From Nocardioidaceae bacterium (GTDB taxonomy: Bacteria; Actinomycetota; Actinomycetes; Propionibacteriales; Nocardioidaceae), in contig JAQSWV010000007.1 of NCBI GenBank assembly GCA_029266455.1, positions 1-64,000 on the forward strand: a DNA stretch of 64,000 nt. The letters are read 5' to 3'. Positions 1 to 7,690 of this stretch are shown in pieces. How positions within the stretch are numbered: position 1 is the stretch's first letter; every line of letters starts with the position of its first letter. The notes under the pieces were generated by a model. It did no database searches, was not told the origin of the DNA, and saw only the letters and a list, made by a program, of their open reading frames with translations. The translations under genes and the position numbers were made by a program.

Positions 1-113
1 CGGGCCCTCGACCGGCCCCTCGACCGGCCCCTCGACCGGCCCCTCGACCGGCCCCTCGACCGGCCCCTCGACCGGCCCCTCGACCAGCCCCTCGACCGGC
101 CCCTCGACCAGCC
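1..113. repeat. 12-bp tandem repeat, about nine copies
   Basis: The unit cggcccctcgac is repeated head to tail with two single-base variants (cag for cgg) near positions 86 and 110. Twelve is a multiple of three, so every forward frame stays open: GPST repeats in frame 2, RPLD repeats in frame 1 (stop at 124-126) and PRPA repeats in frame 3 (stop at 162-164). Frame 2 continues without a stop into the ATP-grasp gene, and its codons between 127 and 166 nearly all end in G or C, so the repeat may be a low-complexity N-terminal extension of that protein. It could also be the tail of an upstream gene cut off by the window. Confidence 0.85.
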
Positions 114-166
114 CCGCAAGGGATGACGTCGCCGAGCCCCGGACCGACTCCGAGGGCCGGCTGAGC

Positions 167-1039
167 GTGCTGCTGGCGACCTGCGCCGAGGTGGCCGCCG
201 GCGACCCCGACGAGAACCTCGGCGCGGACGCGTTGCGCCGGCTCGGCGTCGCCGTGGACTTCGCCGTCTGGGACGACCCTGACGTCGACTGGGGGGCTGT
301 CGACCTGACCGTGGTCAGGTCCGCCTGGGACTATGCCCGGCGGCGCGACGACTTCCTCGCATGGGCGCGCGACGTACCCCGCCTGGCGAACTCGGCGGCA
401 GTGCTGGCCTGGAACACCGACAAGCGCTACCTGGCCGAGCTCGCGGCGGTCGGCGCACCGGTCGTTCCCACGCGGTGGTACGCACCCGGCGACCCACCGC
501 CGCGGCCCGACGGGCCGGTCGTGGTCAAGCCGTCAGTCAGCGCCGGCGCCCGCGACACCCGCCACCACGACGACCCCGACGCCGCGACGCGGCACGCCTC
601 CGAGCTGCTCGCAGCCGGCCGCACCGTCATGGTCCAGCCGTACGTCGGAGCGGTCGACGCCGCGGGCGAGACCGGGCTGGTCTTCATGTCGGGACGGTTC
701 AGCCACGCCTTCGGAAAGGCCGCTCTGCTCACCGCGGGCGACCGGGCGACCAGCGCGCTCTACGCAGCCGAAGAGATCTCGCCACGGGCGCCCTCGCAGC
801 GCGAGCTCGCCGTGGCCGAGCTGGTGCTCGACGCTGCCGAGATGCGCGGACCTGCGCCCAGGTCGGCCCTCCTCTACGCCCGGGTCGACCTCGTCCCCGG
901 CGACGACGGCGAACCGCTGCTGCTCGAGCTCGAGCTGGCGGAGCCGTCCCTGTTCTTCGGCTCGGCTCCCGGCTCGGCACAGCGATGGGCCGACGCGGTG
1001 CGCGCTGCCGCTGCTGCCGCGTCGGTCACGCGTCGATAG
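167..1039 (+). CDS. ATP-grasp domain protein (glutathione synthetase-like)
   Basis: The 290-residue protein resembles the actinobacterial ATP-grasp family that begins with a beta strand such as SVLLATCAE followed by VWDDPDVDWGAVDLTVVRSAWDY. ATP-grasp enzymes join a carboxylate to an amine or thiol with ATP; the substrate is unknown here. The glycine-rich ATP loop and basic residues appear around VVVKPSVSAGARDT (about residues 115-130), and the acidic metal-binding part is ARVDLVPGD...LLLELELAEPSLFF near the C-terminus. The GTG at 167 has gaggg 10 bases upstream, but the frame stays open to the window edge, so translation may begin upstream and include GPST repeats. It ends 9 bp before ndk. 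Confidence 0.8.
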   Translation: MLLATCAEVAAGDPDENLGADALRRLGVAVDFAVWDDPDVDWGAVDLTVVRSAWDYARRRDDFLAWARDVPRLANSAAVLAWNTDKRYLAELAAVGAPVVPTRWYAPGDPPPRPDGPVVVKPSVSAGARDTRHHDDPDAATRHASELLAAGRTVMVQPYVGAVDAAGETGLVFMSGRFSHAFGKAALLTAGDRATSALYAAEEISPRAPSQRELAVAELVLDAAEMRGPAPRSALLYARVDLVPGDDGEPLLLELELAEPSLFFGSAPGSAQRWADAVRAAAAAASVTRR

Positions 1040-1048
1040 GGTCCGCCC

Positions 1049-1459
1049 ATGTCGCAGCGCACCCTGGTCCTGCTCAAGCCCGACACCGTCCGCCGAGGTC
1101 TGATGGGAGAGGTGCTGGGCAGGTATGAGGCCAAGGGCCTGACGGTGGTGGCGATGGACCTGCGCCGCATCGACCCGGCCCAGGCCGACCGCCACTACTC
1201 CGAGCACGTCGACCGCGACTTCTATCCCCCGCTGCGGGACTTCGTGACCTCGGGTCCCCTGGTCGCGATGGTGCTCGAGGGCGACGAGGCGGTCGAAGTG
1301 GTGCGCATGCTCAACGGGGCCACCGACGGCCGCCAGGCGCAGCCCGGCACCATCCGGGGTGACCTGTCGGTGTCCAACCGAGAGAACCTGGTACACGGTT
1401 CCGACTCGGCCGAGTCGGCCGAGCACGAGATCTCGCTGTGGTTCCCGGACCTGGCGTGA
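1049..1459 (+). CDS. ndk: Nucleoside diphosphate kinase
   Basis: This cytosolic enzyme moves the gamma phosphate from ATP to other (d)NDPs through a phosphohistidine and so balances nucleotide pools. At 136 residues it has the standard bacterial length. The N-terminus RTLVLLKPDTVRRGL and the active-site block NLVHGSDS with the phosphorylated histidine at about residue 116 are diagnostic. The start is ATG. It lies directly upstream of mreB, the common actinobacterial order. Confidence 0.97.
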   Translation: MSQRTLVLLKPDTVRRGLMGEVLGRYEAKGLTVVAMDLRRIDPAQADRHYSEHVDRDFYPPLRDFVTSGPLVAMVLEGDEAVEVVRMLNGATDGRQAQPGTIRGDLSVSNRENLVHGSDSAESAEHEISLWFPDLA

Positions 1460-1571
1460 CGACCGGGACCGACCCCGCCTGAGTGCCGCGGACCGGAACC
1501 GAGCCACTGAGCGCCGCCGGGCGCGTGTCGTGCCACCAGCCCCGCCGAGGCGACACCTAGCCTGAGGCAAC

Positions 1572-1588
1572 GTCACAACTGCTGTGAC
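1572..1588. promoter_or_regulatory. Inverted repeat and possible -10 upstream of mreB
   Basis: GTCACA-ACTGC-TGTGAC forms 6-bp perfect arms 22 bp before the mreB start. A TAGCCT hexamer at 1558-1563 could be a -10 element; no good -35 is visible at the expected distance. A repressor site or an mRNA hairpin are both possible. No known operator family is recognised. Confidence 0.3.
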
Positions 1589-1610
1589 GGGTGTGCAACG
1601 TGGGGGTTGC

Positions 1611-2636
1611 GTGGCGAACAGCATCCTCGGCCGCGACATGGCGGTCGACCTCGGCACCGCGAACACCCTGGTCTACGTCCGGGGCCGCGGGGTCCTGCTC
1701 AACGAGCCGTCCGTGGTGGCACTCGACGCCGAGACGCAGGAGATCCTCGCGGTGGGATCAGAGGCCAAGCAGATGCTGGGGCGCACCCCGGGCGGGATCA
1801 CCGCGATCCGGCCGCTCAAGGACGGCGTCATCGCCGACTTCGAGTCGACCGAGCAGATGCTCCGGCTGTTCATCCAGCGTGTGCACCGACGCCGCTACTT
1901 CGCCAAGCCGAGGCTGGTGATCTGCGTGCCGTCGGGCATCACGGCGGTCGAGCAGCGAGCCGTCAAGGAAGCCGGATACCAGGCGGGCGCCCGACGTGTC
2001 TACATCGTCGAGGAGCCGATGGCGGCCGCGATCGGTGCCGGACTCCCCGTCCACGAGGCCACCGGGAACATGGTGGTCGACGTGGGGGGAGGGACCACGG
2101 AGGTCGCCGTCATCTCGCTCGGGGGCGTGGTCACCAGCCTGTCCATCCGTACCGCGGGCGACGACCTCGACGCGGCGATCGTGTCGTGGATGAAGAAGGA
2201 GTACTCCCTGATGCTCGGGGAGCGCACCGCCGAGGAGGTCAAGCTCACCCTCGGCTCGGCGTTCCCGCTCGCCCAGGAGCCCGAGGCCGAGATCCGTGGC
2301 CGTGACCTGGTCTCCGGCCTGCCCCGCAGCGTGCTCGTGTCGTCGGCCGACGTCCGGCTGGCCCTGGAGGAGCCGTTGCAGGACGTCGTCGACGCGGTAC
2401 GCACCACCCTCGACCGCACCCCGCCGGAGCTGGCCGGGGACATCATGGACCGCGGCCTGGTCCTGACCGGCGGAGGCGCGCTGCTGCGTGGCCTGGACGA
2501 GCGGCTGCGGCACGAGACCGGCATGCCCGTGCATGTCGCGGACGACCCGCTGCACTCGGTCGCCATCGGTGCTGGTCGCTGCGTCGAGGACTTCGACGCG
2601 CTCCACCAGGTGCTGGTCGCGGAGCCACGCCGGTGA
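1611..2636 (+). CDS. mreB: Rod shape-determining protein MreB
   Basis: MreB is a bacterial actin that forms membrane-bound filaments guiding lateral wall synthesis or, in actinomycetes, often spore-wall synthesis. The GTG at 1611 gives MANSILGRDMAVDLGTANTL, the usual N-terminus, after a G-rich ribosome-binding tract; a GTG at 1584 is in frame but adds nine atypical residues. The 341-residue length is normal. The first phosphate loop DLGTANTL and the second, VVDVGGGTTEVAVIS (about residue 155-170), are both present, as is the C-terminal LTGGGALLRGL nucleotide motif. It heads the mreBCD-mrdA-rodA cluster. Confidence 0.96.
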   Translation: MANSILGRDMAVDLGTANTLVYVRGRGVLLNEPSVVALDAETQEILAVGSEAKQMLGRTPGGITAIRPLKDGVIADFESTEQMLRLFIQRVHRRRYFAKPRLVICVPSGITAVEQRAVKEAGYQAGARRVYIVEEPMAAAIGAGLPVHEATGNMVVDVGGGTTEVAVISLGGVVTSLSIRTAGDDLDAAIVSWMKKEYSLMLGERTAEEVKLTLGSAFPLAQEPEAEIRGRDLVSGLPRSVLVSSADVRLALEEPLQDVVDAVRTTLDRTPPELAGDIMDRGLVLTGGGALLRGLDERLRHETGMPVHVADDPLHSVAIGAGRCVEDFDALHQVLVAEPRR

Positions 2637-2715
2637 CGGCGGCCGCGGCGCCCCCCACCGCACCGGGGACCGCACCGGAGACCGCGCCGGTGGCCCGGCG
2701 GGGTCCGGCGACGCC

Positions 2716-3657
2716 GTGAGCGCACGCCCCCGTCCCTGGTCCCCGGGCCGCGAGCGCGACGCGGCCCGCCGGGCGCGTACCGCGGTGGCCCTGACGGTGC
2801 TGACCTCGGTGACGGTGATGACCCTCGACGCCGGAACCGGCGAGGACTCCCCGGTGGAGCCGGCGCGCTCGGCGGCGAGCCAGGTCTTCGGGCCGCTGGA
2901 GTCGGGGTTGTCCACACTCAGCGCACCGGTGGTGACCGGGGTCGACGCGCTCGTGAACGTCCGGCGGCTCAAGAGCGACAACACGCGGCTGGAGCGTGAG
3001 GTCGCCACCCTGCGCACCGAGCTGGCCCGGAGCGAGGTCGACCGCAACCGCCTGGCCCAGTACGACGCCCTGGCCGCGGTGAGCGAGGGCAGCGGGTTCC
3101 GGCTCGTGCCGGCGAGAGTTGTCGCGGTGGGTCCGGCGCAGGCGTTCGCCCGCACGGTCACCATCGACGCCGGCACCACCGACGGCGTGCGTCCGGACCT
3201 CACCGTCGTGGAGTCGGGCGGCCTCGTGGGCCGGGTGCTTCGTGCCGGTGCACACACCGCGACCGTGCTGCTTGCCGTCGACGCCGAGTCGGTCGTCGGC
3301 GGACGGCTGGCCGAGTCCATGGAGCTGGGCTACCTGCGCGGCAGCGGTGATCTCGGGGGTGACGGGCTGCTGCACATGAACGTCGTCGACCCCACGGTGG
3401 ACCCCGAGCCGGGCGACGCGGTGGTGACATGGGGCTCGCGCGGCGGCGGCCCGTACGTCGCCGGCGTCCCGATCGGCACGGTCGTCGATGCCCGGGCCAG
3501 TGCCGGGGACCAGTCGGTCACGGCCCGGGTGGAGCCGTTCGCCGACATGAGCGCGCTCGACTTCGTGGGCGTCGTGGTCGGTCCGCAGCGACAGAAGCAG
3601 CGCTCCGAGCTCAGCCGGGTCGCCCCCGCCGACGCCACCGACCCAGGGGGGCGGTGA
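2716..3657 (+). CDS. mreC: Rod shape-determining protein MreC
   Basis: MreC is a bitopic membrane protein that links MreB to the periplasmic wall machinery and activates PBP2-RodA. The 313-residue protein has an N-terminal hydrophobic segment (AVALTVLTSVTVMTL), then a coiled coil (LKSDNTRLEREVATLRTELARSEV), then the beta-rich MreC core (residues about 115-300). The GTG at 2716 is chosen because the upstream in-frame sequence is Arg/Gly-rich and overlaps mreB. An 84-nt open frame (2633-2719) links the mreB stop to this start with overlapping stop/start codons. Confidence 0.93.
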   Translation: MSARPRPWSPGRERDAARRARTAVALTVLTSVTVMTLDAGTGEDSPVEPARSAASQVFGPLESGLSTLSAPVVTGVDALVNVRRLKSDNTRLEREVATLRTELARSEVDRNRLAQYDALAAVSEGSGFRLVPARVVAVGPAQAFARTVTIDAGTTDGVRPDLTVVESGGLVGRVLRAGAHTATVLLAVDAESVVGGRLAESMELGYLRGSGDLGGDGLLHMNVVDPTVDPEPGDAVVTWGSRGGGPYVAGVPIGTVVDARASAGDQSVTARVEPFADMSALDFVGVVVGPQRQKQRSELSRVAPADATDPGGR

Positions 3658-3658
3658 C

Positions 3659-4171
3659 GTGGGCCTGCTGCGCTCGTCGGCCGTCGGCGTGCTGCTGGTC
3701 GTCACCGTGACCGTGCAGGTCGGCCTCTTCACCCACCTGTCGATCGCCGGCGTGGTGCCCGACCTCGCGCTGCTCGTCGTCGTCGCCGCCGCGCTGGTGC
3801 GCGGCCCGGTGTACGGCACCGTCCTCGGTCTGGTCGCCGGCCTGCTGGTGGACCTGGCACCGCCTGCGGACGGCGTCGCCGGGCGGTGGGCCCTCGCGCT
3901 CGCCGTGGCCGGCTGGCTGGCCGGCCTGGCGCGCGGCGAGGCCAGGCAGTCAGCGGTCGCGACGGTCGTGACAGTGGCTGTGTCGTCGTTCGCTGCCACG
4001 TCGTTGTACGCGATGAGCGGGCTGGTGCTGCGCGACCCGGGCGTCACCGTCGGCAGGGTGATCGAGGTGCTCCCCGTGGCGGTGCTCTACGACGTGGCCG
4101 TGACCCCGCTGGTCGTGCCGCTCGCTGTGCTCGCCTTCCGCCGGCTCGATCCGGCGCCGATCCGGTGGTGA
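3659..4171 (+). CDS. mreD: Rod shape-determining protein MreD
   Basis: MreD is a small polytopic membrane protein of the elongation complex. The 170 residues contain about five hydrophobic segments, starting with SSAVGVLLVVTVTVQVGLF and ending with LPVAVLYDVAVTPLVVPLAVLAF; MreD is poorly conserved in sequence, so the call rests on length, topology and position. GTG start, one base after the mreC stop. Confidence 0.93.
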   Translation: MGLLRSSAVGVLLVVTVTVQVGLFTHLSIAGVVPDLALLVVVAAALVRGPVYGTVLGLVAGLLVDLAPPADGVAGRWALALAVAGWLAGLARGEARQSAVATVVTVAVSSFAATSLYAMSGLVLRDPGVTVGRVIEVLPVAVLYDVAVTPLVVPLAVLAFRRLDPAPIRW

Positions 4172-4178
4172 GCCCGCG

Positions 4179-6341
4179 ATGAGCGGGCAGCCGCGCGCCT
4201 CCGACCTCTCGCGTACCCGCCTGGTGGTCGTCCAGGTGCTGCTGGTGTCCCTGATGGTCACGCTGGTCGCCCGGTTGTGGTTCCTGCAGGTGGTGTCGGC
4301 CGACAGCTATCAGGCTCAGGCGGCGGACAACGCTGTCCGCGACGTAGCGGTGCAGCCCGAGCGGGGCCTCATCGTCGACGCCATGGGCCGGCCGCTCGCG
4401 GCCAACCGCCACTCATGGGTGCTGAGCATCGACCGCACCCTGCTCGACGAGCTGTCGCCCCGGCGCCGCAGCGTGCTGCTCGAGCGGGTCGCCGACCTCG
4501 GTGACGTTCCCGTCCGGCAGGTCCGTGACCGGCTCTCCCTGTGTGGCTCGGCCGGAGCTCCGCCTCCTCCGCAGTGCTGGAACGGCTCCCCCTACCAGGC
4601 CGTGCCGGTCGCCGAGGACGTCTCCGAGCGCGTCGCCCTGGCGGTGCAGGAGCAGGCCGAGAACTATCCCGCCCTCGTCGTCGAGCGGCTCACCCTGCGG
4701 GACTACCCCGCTCCGCACGGGGTCAACGCCGCCCATGTGCTCGGCTATCTCAGCCCGGTCACCGACGACGAGTACGCCCGGGCCCAGGAGCGCGAGGACG
4801 CGACGCTGACGGCCAGCTCACTGGTCGGACGATCCGGCGTGGAGCGGGCCTACGACCGGTGGCTGCGCGGCACCCCGGGCACCGACCGGCTCGGTGTGGA
4901 CTCGCTGGGTCGGGTGCTCGGGCAGGAGGGCAGGAGGGCGCCGCGGCCCGGTGACACCCTGGTGACGAGCATCGACGCACGCGTGCAGGGAGTCGTGGAG
5001 CGCGAGCTGCGTCAGACCATCATGCGGACGCGGCAGGTGACCGACCCCGTGACCGGCCGGCCCTACGCGGCGTCGTCCGGCGCCTCGATCATTCTCGACC
5101 CCGACAACGGCCGGGTCATCGCCATGGCGAGCTACCCCACCTACAACCCCAGGGCATGGGTCGGCGGCATCAAGAGCTCGACGCTCGACTACCTGTACGA
5201 CAAGCGGGCCGGCGAACCGCTGCTCTCCCGGGCCACCCAGGCCCAGCTGGCGCCCGGCTCGACGTTCAAGCCGTTCATGGCCCTGGGCGCCCTGTCCAAC
5301 GGCTACTCGATGAGCTCGCAGCTGGACTGTTCGTCCTCGTTCACCGTCGGCAACCGGGCGTACAAGAACTTCGAGTCGGGCGCCTACGGCTACATCGGCA
5401 TCGCCAGGGCGCTGCAGGTCTCGTGCAACTCCTTCTTCTACCGCATCGGCTACGCACTGTGGCTGGACGCCGGTGGCGAGGACGCCCCGCTGAACACCCA
5501 GGACCCGCTGGTGCAGGCCGCCAAGGGGGCCGGATTCGGTTCCGTTACCGGGATCGACCTGCCCTCGGAGGCGACCGGTCGGATCGCCGACCGACGCTGG
5601 AAGATGCAGTACTGGAAGGACAACAAGGACTACTACTGCAAGATCGGCGAGGAGCCGGGGAGCGACTACCTGCACGTCTTCGCGCGCGAGTTCTGCATCG
5701 ACGGCTATGCCTTCCAGGCCGGCGATGCCGTCAACTTCGTCATCGGCCAGGGCGACACGATCATCACCCCCATGCAGCTCGCGGTGGGCTACGGCGCGAT
5801 CGCGAACGGTGGCAAGCTGTACGCCCCGCGGGTCGGGAAGGCGATCCTGAGCCCCGGGGGTGACCTGATCCGGCGGATCAAGCCGGTCGTGCACGACCGG
5901 ATGCCCTTCCCGAAGTCCGACATCGCCGCCATCGACGAGGCCCTCAAGGGCACCCCTCTCGACGGCACGCTGTCGTGGAAGATGGGTGGCTTCCCGCTGG
6001 ACCGGGTCAAGCTCCGCGGCAAGACCGGCACCGCCGAGGTCTACGGCAAGCAGACGACGTCGTGGCTCGCCACGTACAACGACGACTTCGTCGTGGTGCA
6101 GATGATCGAACAGGGCGGCACCGGCTCGGGCACCTCCGGCGACTCGATGCGCCGGATCTGGGAGGCGCTGTACGGCATCGACGGCACGGAGGTGCATCCG
6201 AAGCAGGGCCTGATCCCCGGGGTCACGCCACCGCGTGCGCTGCCCTCGGTCGGCGATGACGGGACCATCGACGCGCCCGATACCGCGGCGACGCCGGCAA
6301 GGCAGCGACAGGGCGAGCGACGAGGGCGGCGCCGGTGGTAG
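4179..6341 (+). CDS. mrdA: Penicillin-binding protein 2 (peptidoglycan transpeptidase)
   Basis: This class B PBP cross-links peptidoglycan on the outer face of the membrane during elongation, in partnership with the glycosyltransferase RodA encoded next. The 720-residue protein has an N-terminal transmembrane anchor (about 15-38), a pedestal/dimerisation domain (about 50-260) and a transpeptidase domain with the three active-site motifs: STFK with the nucleophile at Ser361, SCN at 415-417 and KTG at 615-617. The last 40 residues are a basic tail. ATG start; the stop overlaps the rodA start by 7 bp, suggesting translational coupling. Confidence 0.96.
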   Translation: MSGQPRASDLSRTRLVVVQVLLVSLMVTLVARLWFLQVVSADSYQAQAADNAVRDVAVQPERGLIVDAMGRPLAANRHSWVLSIDRTLLDELSPRRRSVLLERVADLGDVPVRQVRDRLSLCGSAGAPPPPQCWNGSPYQAVPVAEDVSERVALAVQEQAENYPALVVERLTLRDYPAPHGVNAAHVLGYLSPVTDDEYARAQEREDATLTASSLVGRSGVERAYDRWLRGTPGTDRLGVDSLGRVLGQEGRRAPRPGDTLVTSIDARVQGVVERELRQTIMRTRQVTDPVTGRPYAASSGASIILDPDNGRVIAMASYPTYNPRAWVGGIKSSTLDYLYDKRAGEPLLSRATQAQLAPGSTFKPFMALGALSNGYSMSSQLDCSSSFTVGNRAYKNFESGAYGYIGIARALQVSCNSFFYRIGYALWLDAGGEDAPLNTQDPLVQAAKGAGFGSVTGIDLPSEATGRIADRRWKMQYWKDNKDYYCKIGEEPGSDYLHVFAREFCIDGYAFQAGDAVNFVIGQGDTIITPMQLAVGYGAIANGGKLYAPRVGKAILSPGGDLIRRIKPVVHDRMPFPKSDIAAIDEALKGTPLDGTLSWKMGGFPLDRVKLRGKTGTAEVYGKQTTSWLATYNDDFVVVQMIEQGGTGSGTSGDSMRRIWEALYGIDGTEVHPKQGLIPGVTPPRALPSVGDDGTIDAPDTAATPARQRQGERRGRRRW

Positions 6342-7567
6342 CGACCCTCCCGGTCAGGGGCACCAGGCGGCAGGCGCCGCTCGGGTCCCGGCGCCCGCCT
6401 GCGCTGTGGCGCCGGCTCGACTGGTTGCTCGTCGCGTCCGTACTGGCCCTGCTGGCTGTCGGGATGCTCCTCGTCTGGTCGGCGACGCTGCACCGCGACG
6501 ACCTCACCGGCGGCGACACCGCCGCGTACCTGCGCAAGCAGGGGGTCAACGCCGCCATCGGGCTGGTGCTGGCCGCGGTGGTGGCCGCCACGGACTATCG
6601 CTGGCTGCGGCTGTGGGCACCCGTGGTCTACCTCGCCTCGATCCTCGGCCTGGCCCTGGTCTTCGTGCCAGGGGTAGGTGCCACCATCAACGGCTCGCAC
6701 TCGTGGCTGCTGGTGGGCGGGCTGTCGCTGCAGCCGGCCGAGCTGGCGAAGTTCGGCGTGGTACTCGGAATGGCGCTGGTGCTCGCTGAGCGCACCGAGG
6801 CGCACCTGCGCCAAGGGGTCAACTCGGTCGACGTGGTGCCGGCGCTGCTGATCGCGGCGGTCCCCGCAGTGCTGATCCTCGCCCAGCCCGACCTGGGCAC
6901 ACTGATGGTTCTCACCGCCACCGTCTTCGGGGTGGTGGGCCTGTCCGGGGCGCCGAAGCGGTGGCTGCTGATGCTGCTCGCCAGCGGGGCCGTGCTCATC
7001 TACGGCGCCGTGCGCACGGGGTTGCTGGAGTCGTACCAGCTGTTGCGGTTCGAGGCGTTCACCGACCCGTCACTGGACCCGCGAGGAGCCGGCTACAACA
7101 CCATCCAGGCGCGGATCGCCATCGGGAACGGCGGTGTCACCGGCCAGGGGCTGTTCGACGGGACCCAGACCCAGTCGGGCTTCGTGCCCGAGCAGCACAC
7201 CGACTTCGTCTTCACGGTCGCGGGCGAGGAGCTGGGCCTCGTCGGCGCGACGGTGCTGGTGGGGCTGTTCGCGCTGCTGCTGTGGCGGGCCCTGCGGATC
7301 GCCCTGCGTGCCGAGGACCTGTTCGGTCGGGTGGCGGCGGCAGGCGTGGCGTGCTGGTTCGGCTTCCAGATCTTCCAGAACATCGGGATGTGCCTCGGCA
7401 TCATGCCCGTCACCGGGGTGCCGCTTCCGCTGGTGTCGTACGGCGGCACGTCGATGTTCGCCTCGTTGACCGCCGTCGGCCTGCTGCTCAACGTGCACCT
7501 GCGTACCCAGGGACGCGCCGGCTCCGGAGTCGTCGTCCGCTCGAGGTTCGCCCGTTCCCGCTTCTGA
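6335..7567 (+). CDS. rodA: Peptidoglycan glycosyltransferase RodA (SEDS family)
   Basis: RodA polymerises lipid II into glycan strands for cell elongation. The 410-residue protein is hydrophobic with about ten transmembrane helices. SEDS signatures are visible: the LSLQPAELAKFGVVLGMAL motif, the extracellular loop containing YNTIQARIAIGNGGVTGQG, the EQHTDFVFTVAGEELG block and PLPLVSYGGTSM. It starts at GTG inside the end of mrdA and is the last gene of the shape operon. Confidence 0.96.
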   Translation: MVATLPVRGTRRQAPLGSRRPPALWRRLDWLLVASVLALLAVGMLLVWSATLHRDDLTGGDTAAYLRKQGVNAAIGLVLAAVVAATDYRWLRLWAPVVYLASILGLALVFVPGVGATINGSHSWLLVGGLSLQPAELAKFGVVLGMALVLAERTEAHLRQGVNSVDVVPALLIAAVPAVLILAQPDLGTLMVLTATVFGVVGLSGAPKRWLLMLLASGAVLIYGAVRTGLLESYQLLRFEAFTDPSLDPRGAGYNTIQARIAIGNGGVTGQGLFDGTQTQSGFVPEQHTDFVFTVAGEELGLVGATVLVGLFALLLWRALRIALRAEDLFGRVAAAGVACWFGFQIFQNIGMCLGIMPVTGVPLPLVSYGGTSMFASLTAVGLLLNVHLRTQGRAGSGVVVRSRFARSRF

Positions 7568-7610
7568 CGGCGCGATCACCAGGTTCAGCCAGCGCGGCCC
7601 TGATGCGACC

Positions 7611-7639
7611 AGACCTCGGGCACGGGCCGGCCGAGGTCT
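7611..7639. terminator. Stem-loop after rodA
   Basis: AGACCTCGG and CCGAGGTCT make a 9-bp perfect stem with an 11-nt loop, 43 bp beyond the rodA stop. There is no T tract, so Rho-independent termination is only possible. A TACCCT at 7646-7651 just after it could be the -10 of the next gene. Confidence 0.4.
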
Positions 7640-7690
7640 CGGGGTTACCCTGAGTCCTTCCGCCCCGACCCGATCCGGAGCCCGCGCCGT

